A stretch of 16,926 nucleotides of DNA from Planctomycetota bacterium (GTDB lineage: Bacteria > Planctomycetota > UBA1135 > GCA-002686595), in contig JAJDES010000179.1 in assembly GCA_029259675.1 (NCBI GenBank), forward strand, positions 1 to 16,926, read 5' to 3'. Every line of letters starts with the position of its first letter. The first letter of the stretch is position 1. Positions 6,409-13,880 of the stretch are shown in pieces. A program made the position numbers and the translations under genes. Below the pieces are notes generated by a model that did no database searches, was not told the DNA's origin, and saw nothing but the letters and a program-made list of their open reading frames with translations.

Positions 6409-8163
6409 CTAAAGCTGCTCAAGTTCTTCAAGCAAGCGCTTGGGGCCGCGGTAGCCGGTCAATCGCAAGACCTCTTGCCCCTCAGCATTCAGGAAGAGCA
6501 ACGTGGGGATCGAGTCCACTTTGTGCTCCTTGGCAAGTGCGCTCTCGACTTCCGAGTCCAGCCTCACAGCCACGGCCTTCTCCTCAAACCACTCGATCAC
6601 CTCGGGGTCGGACCAAGTTGCGGATTCCAGTTGGGCGCTGGCTTTTGAGGACGTCGTGAAGAACTCAATGAACACCAGGGTTTCATGCTTGGAAGCATGC
6701 TGCCTGGCCTGTTCCACATTCATGGACGAAAAAATGCTCGTCGGCTCCGCTTGCGGAGCCGCATCCGGCAAGAGGGTATAGACAAAGGGCTGGCTCGGAT
6801 CGGATTCCGGTTCACCCAATACCCCGCCGACACCCTGCACGGCGCTTTCCAAAGCCTGCCGATAAATGTCGTCCGGGGAGATTGAATCCGAGCCGGCGTC
6901 CGGTCGCTGCGCATAGGTGCCCGTGCCGTTCTTGAAGCGACTGGTGTTGTAGGGATCGGAGTTGGCGTGGGTCTCGATCTGCACACTTCGGGAAACGGAA
7001 GTGGGGTACGAGGGCACGGGCGCAGGCCCTTCCATCGCTGAGGCGTCGGATACCACCGTTGTGGAGCGGCCACCGAAGAACATGAGCAAGAACACCCCCA
7101 GGCAACCGAGGGCCAGAGGCACGCCAATCACAAGGCCAAGGACCAACAAAGCAATCTGCAATCCGCTCTTGCGTTTGCGCGGCCTTTCGTCGTGGACGGG
7201 GGCTGAGGCGACCTTGTGGGCAGCCGGTGTGGCGGAATGCTTGCCGCCGCCCTTGCCGACAATGTCCATGTCGGTTTTGAGTTGTTCAGCTTGCTGGTAG
7301 CGGTTCTTCGGTTCCTTGGCGAGGGTTTTGAGGACCCTCTCCTCCAAGCGAATGTCGACGCCGGCTTTCTCGGACGGCAAGGAGAAGCGACCCAGGGGCA
7401 ACTCGCCCGTAAGCAACTCATAGAAGACGACGCCCATGGAGAAAATGTCCGCGCGATGATCCACTTCGAGCGGGCGTTCGATTTGCTCGGGCGCCATGTA
7501 ATGCCAGGTGCCCATGGCTTGATCGCTGCGCGTTAAGTTGGGGACGCTGGGGGCTTGCCCCACAATCTTGGCCAAGCCGAAGTCGACGATTTTGATGTTG
7601 CCGTCGGCCGAAACGAGCACGTTTTCGGGCTTGATGTCGCGATGCACAATGCTGCGGTCGTGGGCGTATTGCAGCGCCGAGCACATCTGCGAAACCATGG
7701 CCAGGGCTTCGCTCGGAGCGAGGCGCCCCTCGGACAGGATTTCGCGCAGCGTGGCCCCATCCACATACTCCATCAACAGGTAGTAAGTGCCGTCGACCTG
7801 ACCGAAGTCGTAGACCGTTGTGATGTTGGGGTGGGTCAGGCTTGCGAGCGCGCGCGCTTCGCGCAGGAAGCGTTCCGCGAAAGCCGGGTCGCTGGAAGCC
7901 TCGTCCGACAGAATTTTCAAGGCGACTGTGCGGTCCAAATCCCGTTGTCGAGCCTTGTAAACGGTTCCCATCCCGCCCCGTCCGATGCGGCTGACAATGT
8001 CCAGCTGGGGGAATTTGGGGGCGAGGGCGCCGATGGAAAGGGACTCGTCGGGGACGCCCTGCGCTCCAAGTCCAACGGCCAAAAGGCAGCGCGGACAGGG
8101 CCGAGACGGATCGTGATCGGCGGGAAGTTGAACGCCGCAGCTGTTGCAGATACTTGCTTTCAT
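6409..8163 (-). CDS. Transmembrane Ser/Thr protein kinase with extracytoplasmic thioredoxin-fold domain
   Basis: A 584-residue Hanks-type kinase. The ATG at 8161-8163 has AAGGA just upstream and opens with a zinc ribbon (C6-C9 and C23-C26), as in many planctomycete kinases. The kinase domain (about 55-300) is complete: glycine loop GRGGMGTVY (61-69), K83, E102, HRDIKPEN (174-181), DFG (194-196) and APE (224-226). A basic juxtamembrane stretch (RPRKRK) precedes one membrane helix (about 335-363). A Ser/Thr/Pro-rich linker follows, then a thioredoxin-like domain (about 475-584) with V-F-I-E-F-F, S-D-P-E-V and the cis-Pro motif SIPTLLF. The redox CxxC is replaced by S-S-K-A, and the outer domain has no cysteine, so it is probably a ligand- or protein-binding sensor. 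It is the last gene of the minus-strand run. The frame stays open to 8391, but that part overlaps the HAD gene and is rejected. Confidence 0.95.
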   Translation of the reverse strand: MKASICNSCGVQLPADHDPSRPCPRCLLAVGLGAQGVPDESLSIGALAPKFPQLDIVSRIGRGGMGTVYKARQRDLDRTVALKILSDEASSDPAFAERFLREARALASLTHPNITTVYDFGQVDGTYYLLMEYVDGATLREILSEGRLAPSEALAMVSQMCSALQYAHDRSIVHRDIKPENVLVSADGNIKIVDFGLAKIVGQAPSVPNLTRSDQAMGTWHYMAPEQIERPLEVDHRADIFSMGVVFYELLTGELPLGRFSLPSEKAGVDIRLEERVLKTLAKEPKNRYQQAEQLKTDMDIVGKGGGKHSATPAAHKVASAPVHDERPRKRKSGLQIALLVLGLVIGVPLALGCLGVFLLMFFGGRSTTVVSDASAMEGPAPVPSYPTSVSRSVQIETHANSDPYNTSRFKNGTGTYAQRPDAGSDSISPDDIYRQALESAVQGVGGVLGEPESDPSQPFVYTLLPDAAPQAEPTSIFSSMNVEQARQHASKHETLVFIEFFTTSSKASAQLESATWSDPEVIEWFEEKAVAVRLDSEVESALAKEHKVDSIPTLLFLNAEGQEVLRLTGYRGPKRLLEELEQL

Positions 8164-8235
8164 GGTCCTTGGATGAGCGGGAGGGGGTGAAATCTCCCAG
8201 CTACCCATTCCGTGAAGAATGCGGCTGCTGAGGTT

Positions 8236-8257
8236 ACCGGCTTTCGCCGGCTTTTTT
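8236..8257 (+). terminator. Intrinsic-terminator-like hairpin with T6 tract facing the plus strand
   Basis: CCGGC (8237-8241) and GCCGG (8246-8250) form a stem with loop TTTC, followed by C and six T (8252-8257). As plus-strand RNA this is a textbook short intrinsic terminator, yet both flanking genes are on the minus strand. As minus-strand RNA the same stem has a GAAA tetraloop, with the A-tract upstream and no downstream U-tract. It may end antisense transcription over the kinase gene, or act as an RNA-processing or weak terminating structure between the HAD and kinase genes. Confidence 0.6.
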
Positions 8258-8278
8258 CTCCCGGGCCGCCCGTCGGTG

Positions 8279-8869
8279 CTACAGCAGGCCCCTGGAGCCC
8301 AATTCATGGCGCAAATCCGCAGCTCCTGAGAATTTGACAGCGGCCATCCCCAGTCCGCGTGCGGCGTGGATATTGGGCTCGGAATCGTCAATCAGGAGGC
8401 AATCCTGCGGTTGGACGCCCGCCAACCGAGCCGTTTCTTGATAGGCGGCGGGGTCGGGCTTGCGCAGGGCCGTGTTGCAGGAAACAGAGGTCCAAGGGAG
8501 GTATTCGGAGATACCCAACTTGCGTTCGATGGCGAGGTACCAATCGGGGTAATTGGAGAAGGCGTGCAAGTCGGTCCCGCCGGCCTTCAAGTCCTTGAGC
8601 AGTTGCGGCATGCCCTCGATCCATTCGTAGGCGGCGAAAACTCGCTCGCGCAGTTTTGGACCGTCCACGGGGGCTTCGTCGCGAAAGAACTGGTCGAAGA
8701 AAGTGGCTTCGTCAATTTCGCCGAATTCGAATCGCAGCCAGGCTGTCGGGGATTTGCGCGCGAAAAGCTCTTCAAGTGAGCAATCGAAGAAGCGCGTGAA
8801 GACGCTGGGAAAGGGGTCCTTCACGAGCGTGCCCATGACGTCGAACAAGATGGTTGGGCGGGAACTCAT
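8279..8869 (-). CDS. HAD-superfamily hydrolase lacking the second Asp of motif I
   Basis: A 196-residue haloacid-dehalogenase-like protein of the subfamily I type, with a helical cap at about 18-85. Motif I is FDVMGTL with the nucleophile D10. Motif II is S105 (AFSNYP), motif III is K137 (RKPDPAAY) and motif IV is D161-D162 (LLIDDSEPN). The residue two positions after the nucleophile is Met12, where HAD phosphatases have an Asp acting as general acid/base. Dehalogenases also lack that Asp, so phosphatase activity cannot be assumed and the substrate is unknown. No clear ribosome-binding site precedes the ATG. It lies between the secreted hydrolase (105-base gap) and the kinase (115-base gap), all on the same strand. 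Confidence 0.88.
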   Translation of the reverse strand: MSSRPTILFDVMGTLVKDPFPSVFTRFFDCSLEELFARKSPTAWLRFEFGEIDEATFFDQFFRDEAPVDGPKLRERVFAAYEWIEGMPQLLKDLKAGGTDLHAFSNYPDWYLAIERKLGISEYLPWTSVSCNTALRKPDPAAYQETARLAGVQPQDCLLIDDSEPNIHAARGLGMAAVKFSGAADLRHELGSRGLL

Positions 8870-8974
8870 TGTTGATCGGGTCGATTCAATTCATTTGGTG
8901 AATGAGTGCCTGGGCGAGTGCGCCGAGTCATTGCAAGCTGAATGGGGCGCTGGAATTTTGCAGGCAACCGCGAT

Positions 8975-10177
8975 CTAGCGCGCTTCATGTTCAGCCTGGC
9001 GAACCAACTCGATAATGCTCTTGGTCAAGTCATTGGGCAGCGGAATGCTCAAGTTGTATTGGACAATTTTCCACCGGCCCTTCTGCCGCAAAAGTACCCC
9101 CGATCCGCGGACATCGCCGTAACTGGCGTTGTTCAAGCTTTCGTCAAACCAGGCGAAATTCCCGTCTGGGCTAAGGAAAACACTGCGTTCAAGCGCAGTG
9201 TAGGTCCAACCCTTGCCTTCCGAAAAGTAAGGGTCGGCGAAGGCGTGGAACGCCTCGAGATTCCAGCGTTCGCTCCCGTCGGTGCCCATGAATATCGCGC
9301 TTGGGGCAAAGTGATCGAAGTAGCGCTGGCCGTCGGCCTCGGAGGCAGCTGCGTGGAAGTCTTCGAGTACACGGGCTACGCGGAAGCGCTCCAAAGAGTT
9401 GAATAGTTGCGTTCCATTGAGGCTTTTGGGCGTGTGCGATTCGCCTTCAAAGATCGTGAAGGACTGCAAGGGAATGTTCAGCTCGCGCATGCGCTCCGCT
9501 GCCCTTTCCATATTATCCCTCCAACCCTCGTCATCGCCGCCCACGTACATGGCGACGGGCAATCCGGCCAGTCGCTCCAGTTGCTCAAAGCTCGACTCAT
9601 CGGGCATGCCCGGTAGGGCGCTTAGGGAGGCGAAACGATCGGGGCTTCTTAGCGCCAGTTCGAATGCGGAACGCCCGCCATTGGAAACACCTGCCAAGTG
9701 AACTTTGCCGCCTTCAACGGCGTACGTGTTTTCAATGTGAGTGAGCAGGTTGTGTAGCAAACTCAAGTTGTCTCCCCGGAAGACCTCGCCCGTCGGGGCG
9801 ATGGGGCTGACGACCGTCCAACCCTGTCGCAGAGCTTCATCGCGCCAATAAAGGTCGTGGGCGGCATTCACCATGGCCCGGCTTTGATCGCCGGGAGGAA
9901 GTGCCAATAGCACCGGGCCGATGGAGTCATTTTGCATGCCCTCCGGTCGCAATAGGTCGAATTCGGGCAGTGCCTCTTGTGCCGCTTGCGCAGGGTCGGT
10001 AGTGCTTGTGCCGGAGACATCCGTTTGGGGATTTGCGGCAATGACGGACCAGAGCGTTGAACAGCACAGCAAAGTCGGGGTTAGCAGCAAAATGTGGCTC
10101 CGGTGGAAAGTATGGGCGTTTGGAGGCAATGTTTGGGATTGGATGGAAGCATCGTTGAGGCCGGGAACCGCGTTCAT
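8975..10177 (-). CDS. Secreted alpha/beta hydrolase fused to a SnoaL-like domain
   Basis: From the ATG at 10175-10177, 400 residues. A hydrophobic export signal (about residues 29-48, ILLLTPTLLCCSTLWSVIAA) precedes an alpha/beta-hydrolase domain (about 70-262). The nucleophile is in GVSNGG (Ser165), the likely acid is D215 or D216 in YVGGDDEGW, and the His is H248 in GESHTP, so a complete esterase/peptidase-like triad is plausible. The C-terminus (about 268-385) is a SnoaL-3-type domain: FHAAASEADGQRYFDHFA, MGTDGSERW, the W-F-D-E strand and GRWKIVQYNLSIPLPNDL. SnoaL-like domains bind small hydrophobic ligands or act as accessory modules. The start is uncertain. A TTG at 10088-10090 with GGAG seven bases upstream would give a shorter, more normal signal peptide; a TTG at 10208-10210 would lengthen the protein. 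The two cysteines in the signal do not form a clear lipobox. Confidence 0.88.
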   Translation of the reverse strand: MNAVPGLNDASIQSQTLPPNAHTFHRSHILLLTPTLLCCSTLWSVIAANPQTDVSGTSTTDPAQAAQEALPEFDLLRPEGMQNDSIGPVLLALPPGDQSRAMVNAAHDLYWRDEALRQGWTVVSPIAPTGEVFRGDNLSLLHNLLTHIENTYAVEGGKVHLAGVSNGGRSAFELALRSPDRFASLSALPGMPDESSFEQLERLAGLPVAMYVGGDDEGWRDNMERAAERMRELNIPLQSFTIFEGESHTPKSLNGTQLFNSLERFRVARVLEDFHAAASEADGQRYFDHFAPSAIFMGTDGSERWNLEAFHAFADPYFSEGKGWTYTALERSVFLSPDGNFAWFDESLNNASYGDVRGSGVLLRQKGRWKIVQYNLSIPLPNDLTKSIIELVRQAEHEAR

Positions 10178-10277
10178 GTTTGGGCCGAAATAGAAGCTCG
10201 GCTGTGCCAATTCGCAATCGCACCGGGTCCTTGCGTGCGGTGAATCGGAAGTTGGAAGAGTCCTGCAGATGTAGCGG

Positions 10278-11012
10278 CTATTGCGTGCAGACCAAGCGAT
10301 AGCCGATGTCGAACTCCTTCATTGCCAATAGCGAACCGAATTGCTGCTCCCAAGCGCCGCTCTCCAGGTCCGCTTGCAGTTGTGTGAGTCCGCTGCGAAG
10401 CTTGCCAATTTTGGAGAAGGTTGAAATCGCGGCGCGAATGCCCGCATCCAAGTAGGCGCTGGGGCGTCGCCAGTAGGCCCCGAGGAAGCCATCACTGCAG
10501 TCGAAGGGGATCGGTACGACTTGAACTTGGCACGGCCCCAGGACTTGCTGCAACGAATCGAGTGTGGGGAATATGCGCTGATCAATTTCGAGCAGTTCGG
10601 GAAAATACTGATAGAGCCAGAAATTCGGCGCTTGCGGGTCCCAGGTCAAAATGGCGACACGCTCGCTGGCAACTCGCTGCATTTCTCGCAAGCCGGCTTC
10701 CAAGTCATTCCAATGGTGCAAGGTCAACACAGCCATGGAGGCTTCAAAGGCATTCGTGCGAAAGGGCAAGCGTTCGCTGTTTGCTTGCACGGCCGGTGCC
10801 CCGGATTTCGGCCGTTGCGCAATCATGGTCCGCGACAATTCAGCGGCGACCAATTTGCGTTCATGTGGCTCGTAGGAGCCGCATCCGGCGCCCACGTTCA
10901 ACACGCTAGTGGCGGAACCAAGCCCGGCTAGCAAGCGGCGGGCGATGCGCGGATCGGGCACGCGCAACTTCGAATAGCCCAGGCCGATGCTGTCGTAAAG
11001 GGGGATGGTCAT
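10278..11012 (-). CDS. Class I SAM-dependent methyltransferase
   Basis: A 244-residue Methyltransf_11-type enzyme. Motif I is VLNVGAGCGSYEP (37-49), the acidic residue ending strand 2 is E59 (VAAELS), and the pattern SERLPFRTNAFEASMAVLTLHHW (from about 79) corresponds to motifs II and III. The C-terminal half, from about residue 125, is a variable substrate domain. The ATG at 11010-11012 has AGGA seven bases upstream. There are no membrane segments, so it acts in the cytoplasm. The substrate cannot be inferred. It follows another methyltransferase on the same strand after only 42 bases, suggesting co-transcription, and the secreted hydrolase comes next downstream. Confidence 0.93.
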   Translation of the reverse strand: MTIPLYDSIGLGYSKLRVPDPRIARRLLAGLGSATSVLNVGAGCGSYEPHERKLVAAELSRTMIAQRPKSGAPAVQANSERLPFRTNAFEASMAVLTLHHWNDLEAGLREMQRVASERVAILTWDPQAPNFWLYQYFPELLEIDQRIFPTLDSLQQVLGPCQVQVVPIPFDCSDGFLGAYWRRPSAYLDAGIRAAISTFSKIGKLRSGLTQLQADLESGAWEQQFGSLLAMKEFDIGYRLVCTQ

Positions 11013-11054
11013 GTCGGGATCCTGTGCAAGTGATTGCCACCGATTGTACAGCGA

Positions 11055-11864
11055 CTACTGAACGCCGCTTCCTGCGGCGCGCGCTCGAATGGAAATGGTC
11101 AGCGGCGCGTCGTGCGGTGTACCCGCGTAATAGAAACGGCCCGCTTCGCGCTCTTCCAATCCGGGCAAGCAATCGTAGGGAACGAAGGGGAATTCGTGCA
11201 CAAATTCGATGCGCAGCCCGCGTTTGGCGAGGGCGCTGATTATTTCACCTTGTCCGTGGGCCCACTCGTGGGATGTGCATTGCACGTCGGCATCGGGTGC
11301 GGCATAGGAGCCGTTGAGGAGCTCGATTTCCGCTTGTGGCTCGTGGAAGTAGCCATATTGCAGCAGCTCGCCATTGTCACCGATGGAGCGGGCCAGTGGG
11401 TGGATCTCGACCATGTAGAAAACCCCCCCGGGCTGGAGCATGCGCGCAACAACATCGGCCCACGCATCGATGTCCGGGTGCCAATTCAGCACCCCGTAGG
11501 AACAAAAAACGATCTCAAAGCGCTCGTTCAGTTGCGCGGGCAGCTGATGCAAGTCGCAGCAAATAAAGCGTGCATCGAGGCCCGTTTCCCGGGCCAAATT
11601 GCGGGCGGCGTCAATGGCGACGTCGGAAAGATCGACGGCGGTGACGCGCGCGCCCATGCGCGCCCAGGAGAGGCTGTCCAAGCCGAAGTGACACTGCAAG
11701 TGCAGCAGCGATTGTCCCGGCTTAGGTGTCAATTCAGATAGTTCGATTTCGCGCAGCGAGGTCTGTCCGCGCCGAAAAGCCTCCACATCGTAAAACTTGG
11801 AGTTGATGTGCAAAGGCGTCCAGGCGTTCCATAGGGCCAAATTGTGTTTGATGTGTTCGTGCAC
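11055..11864 (-). CDS. Class I SAM-dependent methyltransferase
   Basis: A 269-residue methyltransferase. Motif I is LLHLQCHFGLDSL (53-65), a variant with Q-C-H-F-G seen in a bacterial family of uncharacterised methyltransferases. The acidic residue is D78 (VTAVDLS), followed by CCDLHQLP and EIVFCSYGVLNWHPD. The N-terminus (HNLALWNAWTPLH...FYDVEAF) is typical of that family. It begins at GTG (11862-11864) with no clear ribosome-binding site; this start agrees with the family N-terminus. It differs clearly in sequence from the neighbouring methyltransferase, so it is not a recent tandem copy. It is the first gene of the minus-strand run of five. Confidence 0.92.
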   Translation of the reverse strand: MHEHIKHNLALWNAWTPLHINSKFYDVEAFRRGQTSLREIELSELTPKPGQSLLHLQCHFGLDSLSWARMGARVTAVDLSDVAIDAARNLARETGLDARFICCDLHQLPAQLNERFEIVFCSYGVLNWHPDIDAWADVVARMLQPGGVFYMVEIHPLARSIGDNGELLQYGYFHEPQAEIELLNGSYAAPDADVQCTSHEWAHGQGEIISALAKRGLRIEFVHEFPFVPYDCLPGLEEREAGRFYYAGTPHDAPLTISIRARAAGSGVQ

Positions 11865-12288
11865 GGTGTTGGTGGCGGGACTCGCGAGTAAAAAAGGTGT
11901 GTCAGCTGCTAGGGGCGGGAAACGACCCCATAGCGTAGAAGTATGCGCATGTTTCGGTGCGGACGCACGACATCGAATGTGAACTCGGTCGGGGCCGAAA
12001 GCTGTGGCTTTTCGATAGAGAGTCCGGCGCGGCGATCCAATTCATGCCCAGGTTCTCATCCTGGGCGCCCGCAGGCGGGTGAGTTTGAGAAACTTGCACC
12101 GATTTGGCTAACTCATTCAGTTTGCACACTATGTAGGTTGCCGCGCAATTTTGCGGCACGAATCGTTCGCGACCGGGCGCGGTGCCTGCGGATTGAAAGT
12201 GGAACTCCGCTTTTGAGCTAGAACGTGCCGTCAATGACAACAAAGTTGAGATCGCGGTCATTTGACTCGCGATGGGGAGTTCACGGGT
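11865..12288. other. 424-base divergent intergenic region with predicted hairpins
   Basis: It separates the minus-strand methyltransferase run from the plus-strand DUF1570-like gene. Short open frames on both strands lack ribosome-binding sites and domain-like composition. Hairpins are possible at 12046-12066 (GCCCAGG/CCTGGGC, 7 bp), 12068-12079 (CCCGC/GCGGG) and 12139-12158 (TGCCGC/GCGGCA, loop of eight). No convincing promoter hexamers were recognised. It could hold a small RNA or a leader, but nothing in it is diagnostic. Confidence 0.4.
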
Positions 12289-13659
12289 ATGGATACGATT
12301 TTGCGCAGTTTGTTCGCGTTGGCTTGCGCGTTGGCCTTCCTAGGTGAAAGCCAGTACGCAGACGGCAAGCACGATGACCGCGACTTTGTGGAGTACCGCG
12401 AGAGGGGCAAGGTCAAGGCGGTCAATGGCCGCGTTGTAGATCCCTTTGGCCCCGAGCTCGGGATACTGGTCAAGGGCGATATGCTGCGCATCCCGCGTGC
12501 TGACGTGATCAGCGCTATCACGGTTACCGATCGCCTAAGGGCTTTTCTTCGATTGCGCAATCCCGGTGCCAGTGCAGCGCAACAGTGGCAATTGGCCTTG
12601 GATGCGGAGCGATCCGGATTGCCGGGTATTGCACGCGTTCAGGCTTACAGTGTGCTTCTGATCGAACCCGATCACGAGGGAGCAAACGAATGGCTCGATC
12701 ACAAACGCGCTGGAAGTCGATGGAAATGGAAGTTGGGCAACAAGTACTTGGATCGCGACGACTTCGACGAGCGAATTGCAGATTTCGGGAAGGCTTTTGA
12801 GTTATCGAGCGAGCACTTCAGCGTTCGCACTGATGCGGGCGTGAGGCGAGCCATTGAGTTGCTGTTCGATTTAGAAGCGCTCTATGTGCGCTGGTTCGAA
12901 GAGTTCGGCAACGAATTGTTGCCGCGCGAAGTGCTGGAACCGCACATGTTGATCATCGCCCGCGCTGAGAAAGACGACATGGAGGGCTTGGTGGGTGGAG
13001 AGGCCAAGCTTGCCTGGTACGACCCAGGTGCGCTCGGCGGGAATCGCTTTCTGTACAACAATGTCATTCACACGTTCTTTGAAAGCGAATCGGGAAGAGC
13101 TTCGCGCTTGATGGAGCTCGGAACTCAACAACTGATCTACACGACTTTGCTGGGCGAGAAGACGAAGGGCAGCCCCAGCGGCGATTCGAATGTGCGCCAC
13201 TGCGCCACTTTTGAGATTGGCCTGGGGCATTGGTTCGGCGCCCACTTCGAGGGCGCACCGGGCTACGCCGTTTGGAAGGATTTTGAACCGGTGGGAGCGG
13301 ATGTATTGAATTCGCTCAGCCGCATGCGCTCCGGCAAGCTGTCACGTACGCGCAGTGAGTTGACCAATCTGGCACTCCTCGCCTACCCCGATTTCCACCA
13401 AAAGAGCAACGAAGCTCCGCTGTATTGGTCCAAAGCACGCACTTTCGTCGCCTTCCTCATGGATCCAAGTACACGTCTCAAGGGGCGCAAGGGACGCGAG
13501 CAAGGAACCGGTCGAGAGGCCGTCATGCGTTACATGCGTGAGGTTTTCGGCACTCCCAAAGCCAGTTCGAGCAGTGCGCTTGACGATGCTCTATTCGACA
13601 CCAAGGTCGAATCCCTGGAAGGTGCTTGGCGAACTTGGCTAAACAGCAAACGACCCTAG
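12289..13659 (+). CDS. Exported DUF1570/peptidase-MA-like protein without HExxH histidines
   Basis: Start at ATG 12289 with GGGGAG nine bases upstream. The 456-residue protein has a signal peptide (about residues 1-25, RSLFALACALAFLG core). An N-terminal beta-rich part (about 38-80, R-G-K-V-K-A-V-N-G-R-V) is followed by the segment FELSSEHFSVRTDAG...LEALYVRWFEEFG (about 170-206), which resembles the region before the protease-like domain of planctomycete DUF1570 proteins. Where those proteins have HExxHQL, this one reads ELGTQQL (276-282), so both His ligands are absent. The downstream E-x-G-L segment appears as FEIGLGHWFGAHFEG (308-322). It is therefore probably a non-catalytic relative; the family assignment is a moderate-confidence judgement by eye. 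It is convergent with the ECF sigma gene. Confidence 0.75.
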   Translation: MDTILRSLFALACALAFLGESQYADGKHDDRDFVEYRERGKVKAVNGRVVDPFGPELGILVKGDMLRIPRADVISAITVTDRLRAFLRLRNPGASAAQQWQLALDAERSGLPGIARVQAYSVLLIEPDHEGANEWLDHKRAGSRWKWKLGNKYLDRDDFDERIADFGKAFELSSEHFSVRTDAGVRRAIELLFDLEALYVRWFEEFGNELLPREVLEPHMLIIARAEKDDMEGLVGGEAKLAWYDPGALGGNRFLYNNVIHTFFESESGRASRLMELGTQQLIYTTLLGEKTKGSPSGDSNVRHCATFEIGLGHWFGAHFEGAPGYAVWKDFEPVGADVLNSLSRMRSGKLSRTRSELTNLALLAYPDFHQKSNEAPLYWSKARTFVAFLMDPSTRLKGRKGREQGTGREAVMRYMREVFGTPKASSSSALDDALFDTKVESLEGAWRTWLNSKRP

Positions 13660-13738
13660 GCCGGTTGCGAATCGGCTATGGTGGTGGGGGTATGGACTAA
13701 TGCGGGAATGGGTATTCATTGCTCGTAGCGCGTTCAAC

Positions 13739-13765
13739 GGCACCTAACAATGAAGGTGTGCCTTT
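13739..13765 (+). terminator. Weak terminator candidate after the DUF1570-like gene
   Basis: GGCACCT (13739-13745) can pair with AGGTG and CC at 13754-13762 with a two-base bulge, followed by TTT. It is oriented for the plus-strand gene ending at 13659, 79 bases upstream. The stem is short and the T-tract minimal. Apart from this and the next hairpin, the 13660-13880 interval shows nothing. Confidence 0.3.
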
Positions 13766-13856
13766 GCCGTCCGAATGCATTGCAAAAACATGGGGACTCA
13801 TGTGCATCTCTAGCTTGCTGCAAGAAAGCTTTTTGGCTTTCGGCCCTGGGTCAAAC

Positions 13857-13878
13857 ACTTGCTAATCATTCAGCAAGT
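13857..13878 (-). terminator. Hairpin directly after the ECF sigma stop codon
   Basis: ACTTGCT and AGCAAGT form a perfect 7-bp stem with an 8-base loop. In the minus-strand direction it starts two bases after the TGA of the sigma gene (13881-13883) and is followed by GTTTGACC, a weak U-rich stretch. Position and symmetry support a terminator. Confidence 0.5.
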
Positions 13879-13880
13879 CG

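Noticed and set aside
7555..8190. 211-residue open frame on the plus strand
   Set aside because: Lies antisense to the kinase domain, has no recognisable domain and no ribosome-binding site; it is a by-product of codon bias in the kinase gene.
8164..8391. In-frame N-terminal extension of the kinase
   Set aside because: It overlaps the 3' end of the HAD gene and the 8236-8257 hairpin. The zinc ribbon starts right after the ATG at 8163, which has AAGGA upstream.
10278..11864. Tandem duplication of methyltransferase genes
   Set aside because: Motif I differs (VLNVGAGCGSYEP versus LLHLQCHFGLDSL) and the rest shows no obvious similarity, so they are separate families and not recent copies.
11902..12261. 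119-residue open frame on the minus strand in the long intergenic region
   Set aside because: Low-complexity Ser/Pro/Arg-rich composition, no signal, motif or ribosome-binding site, and overlaps another chance frame on the plus strand.
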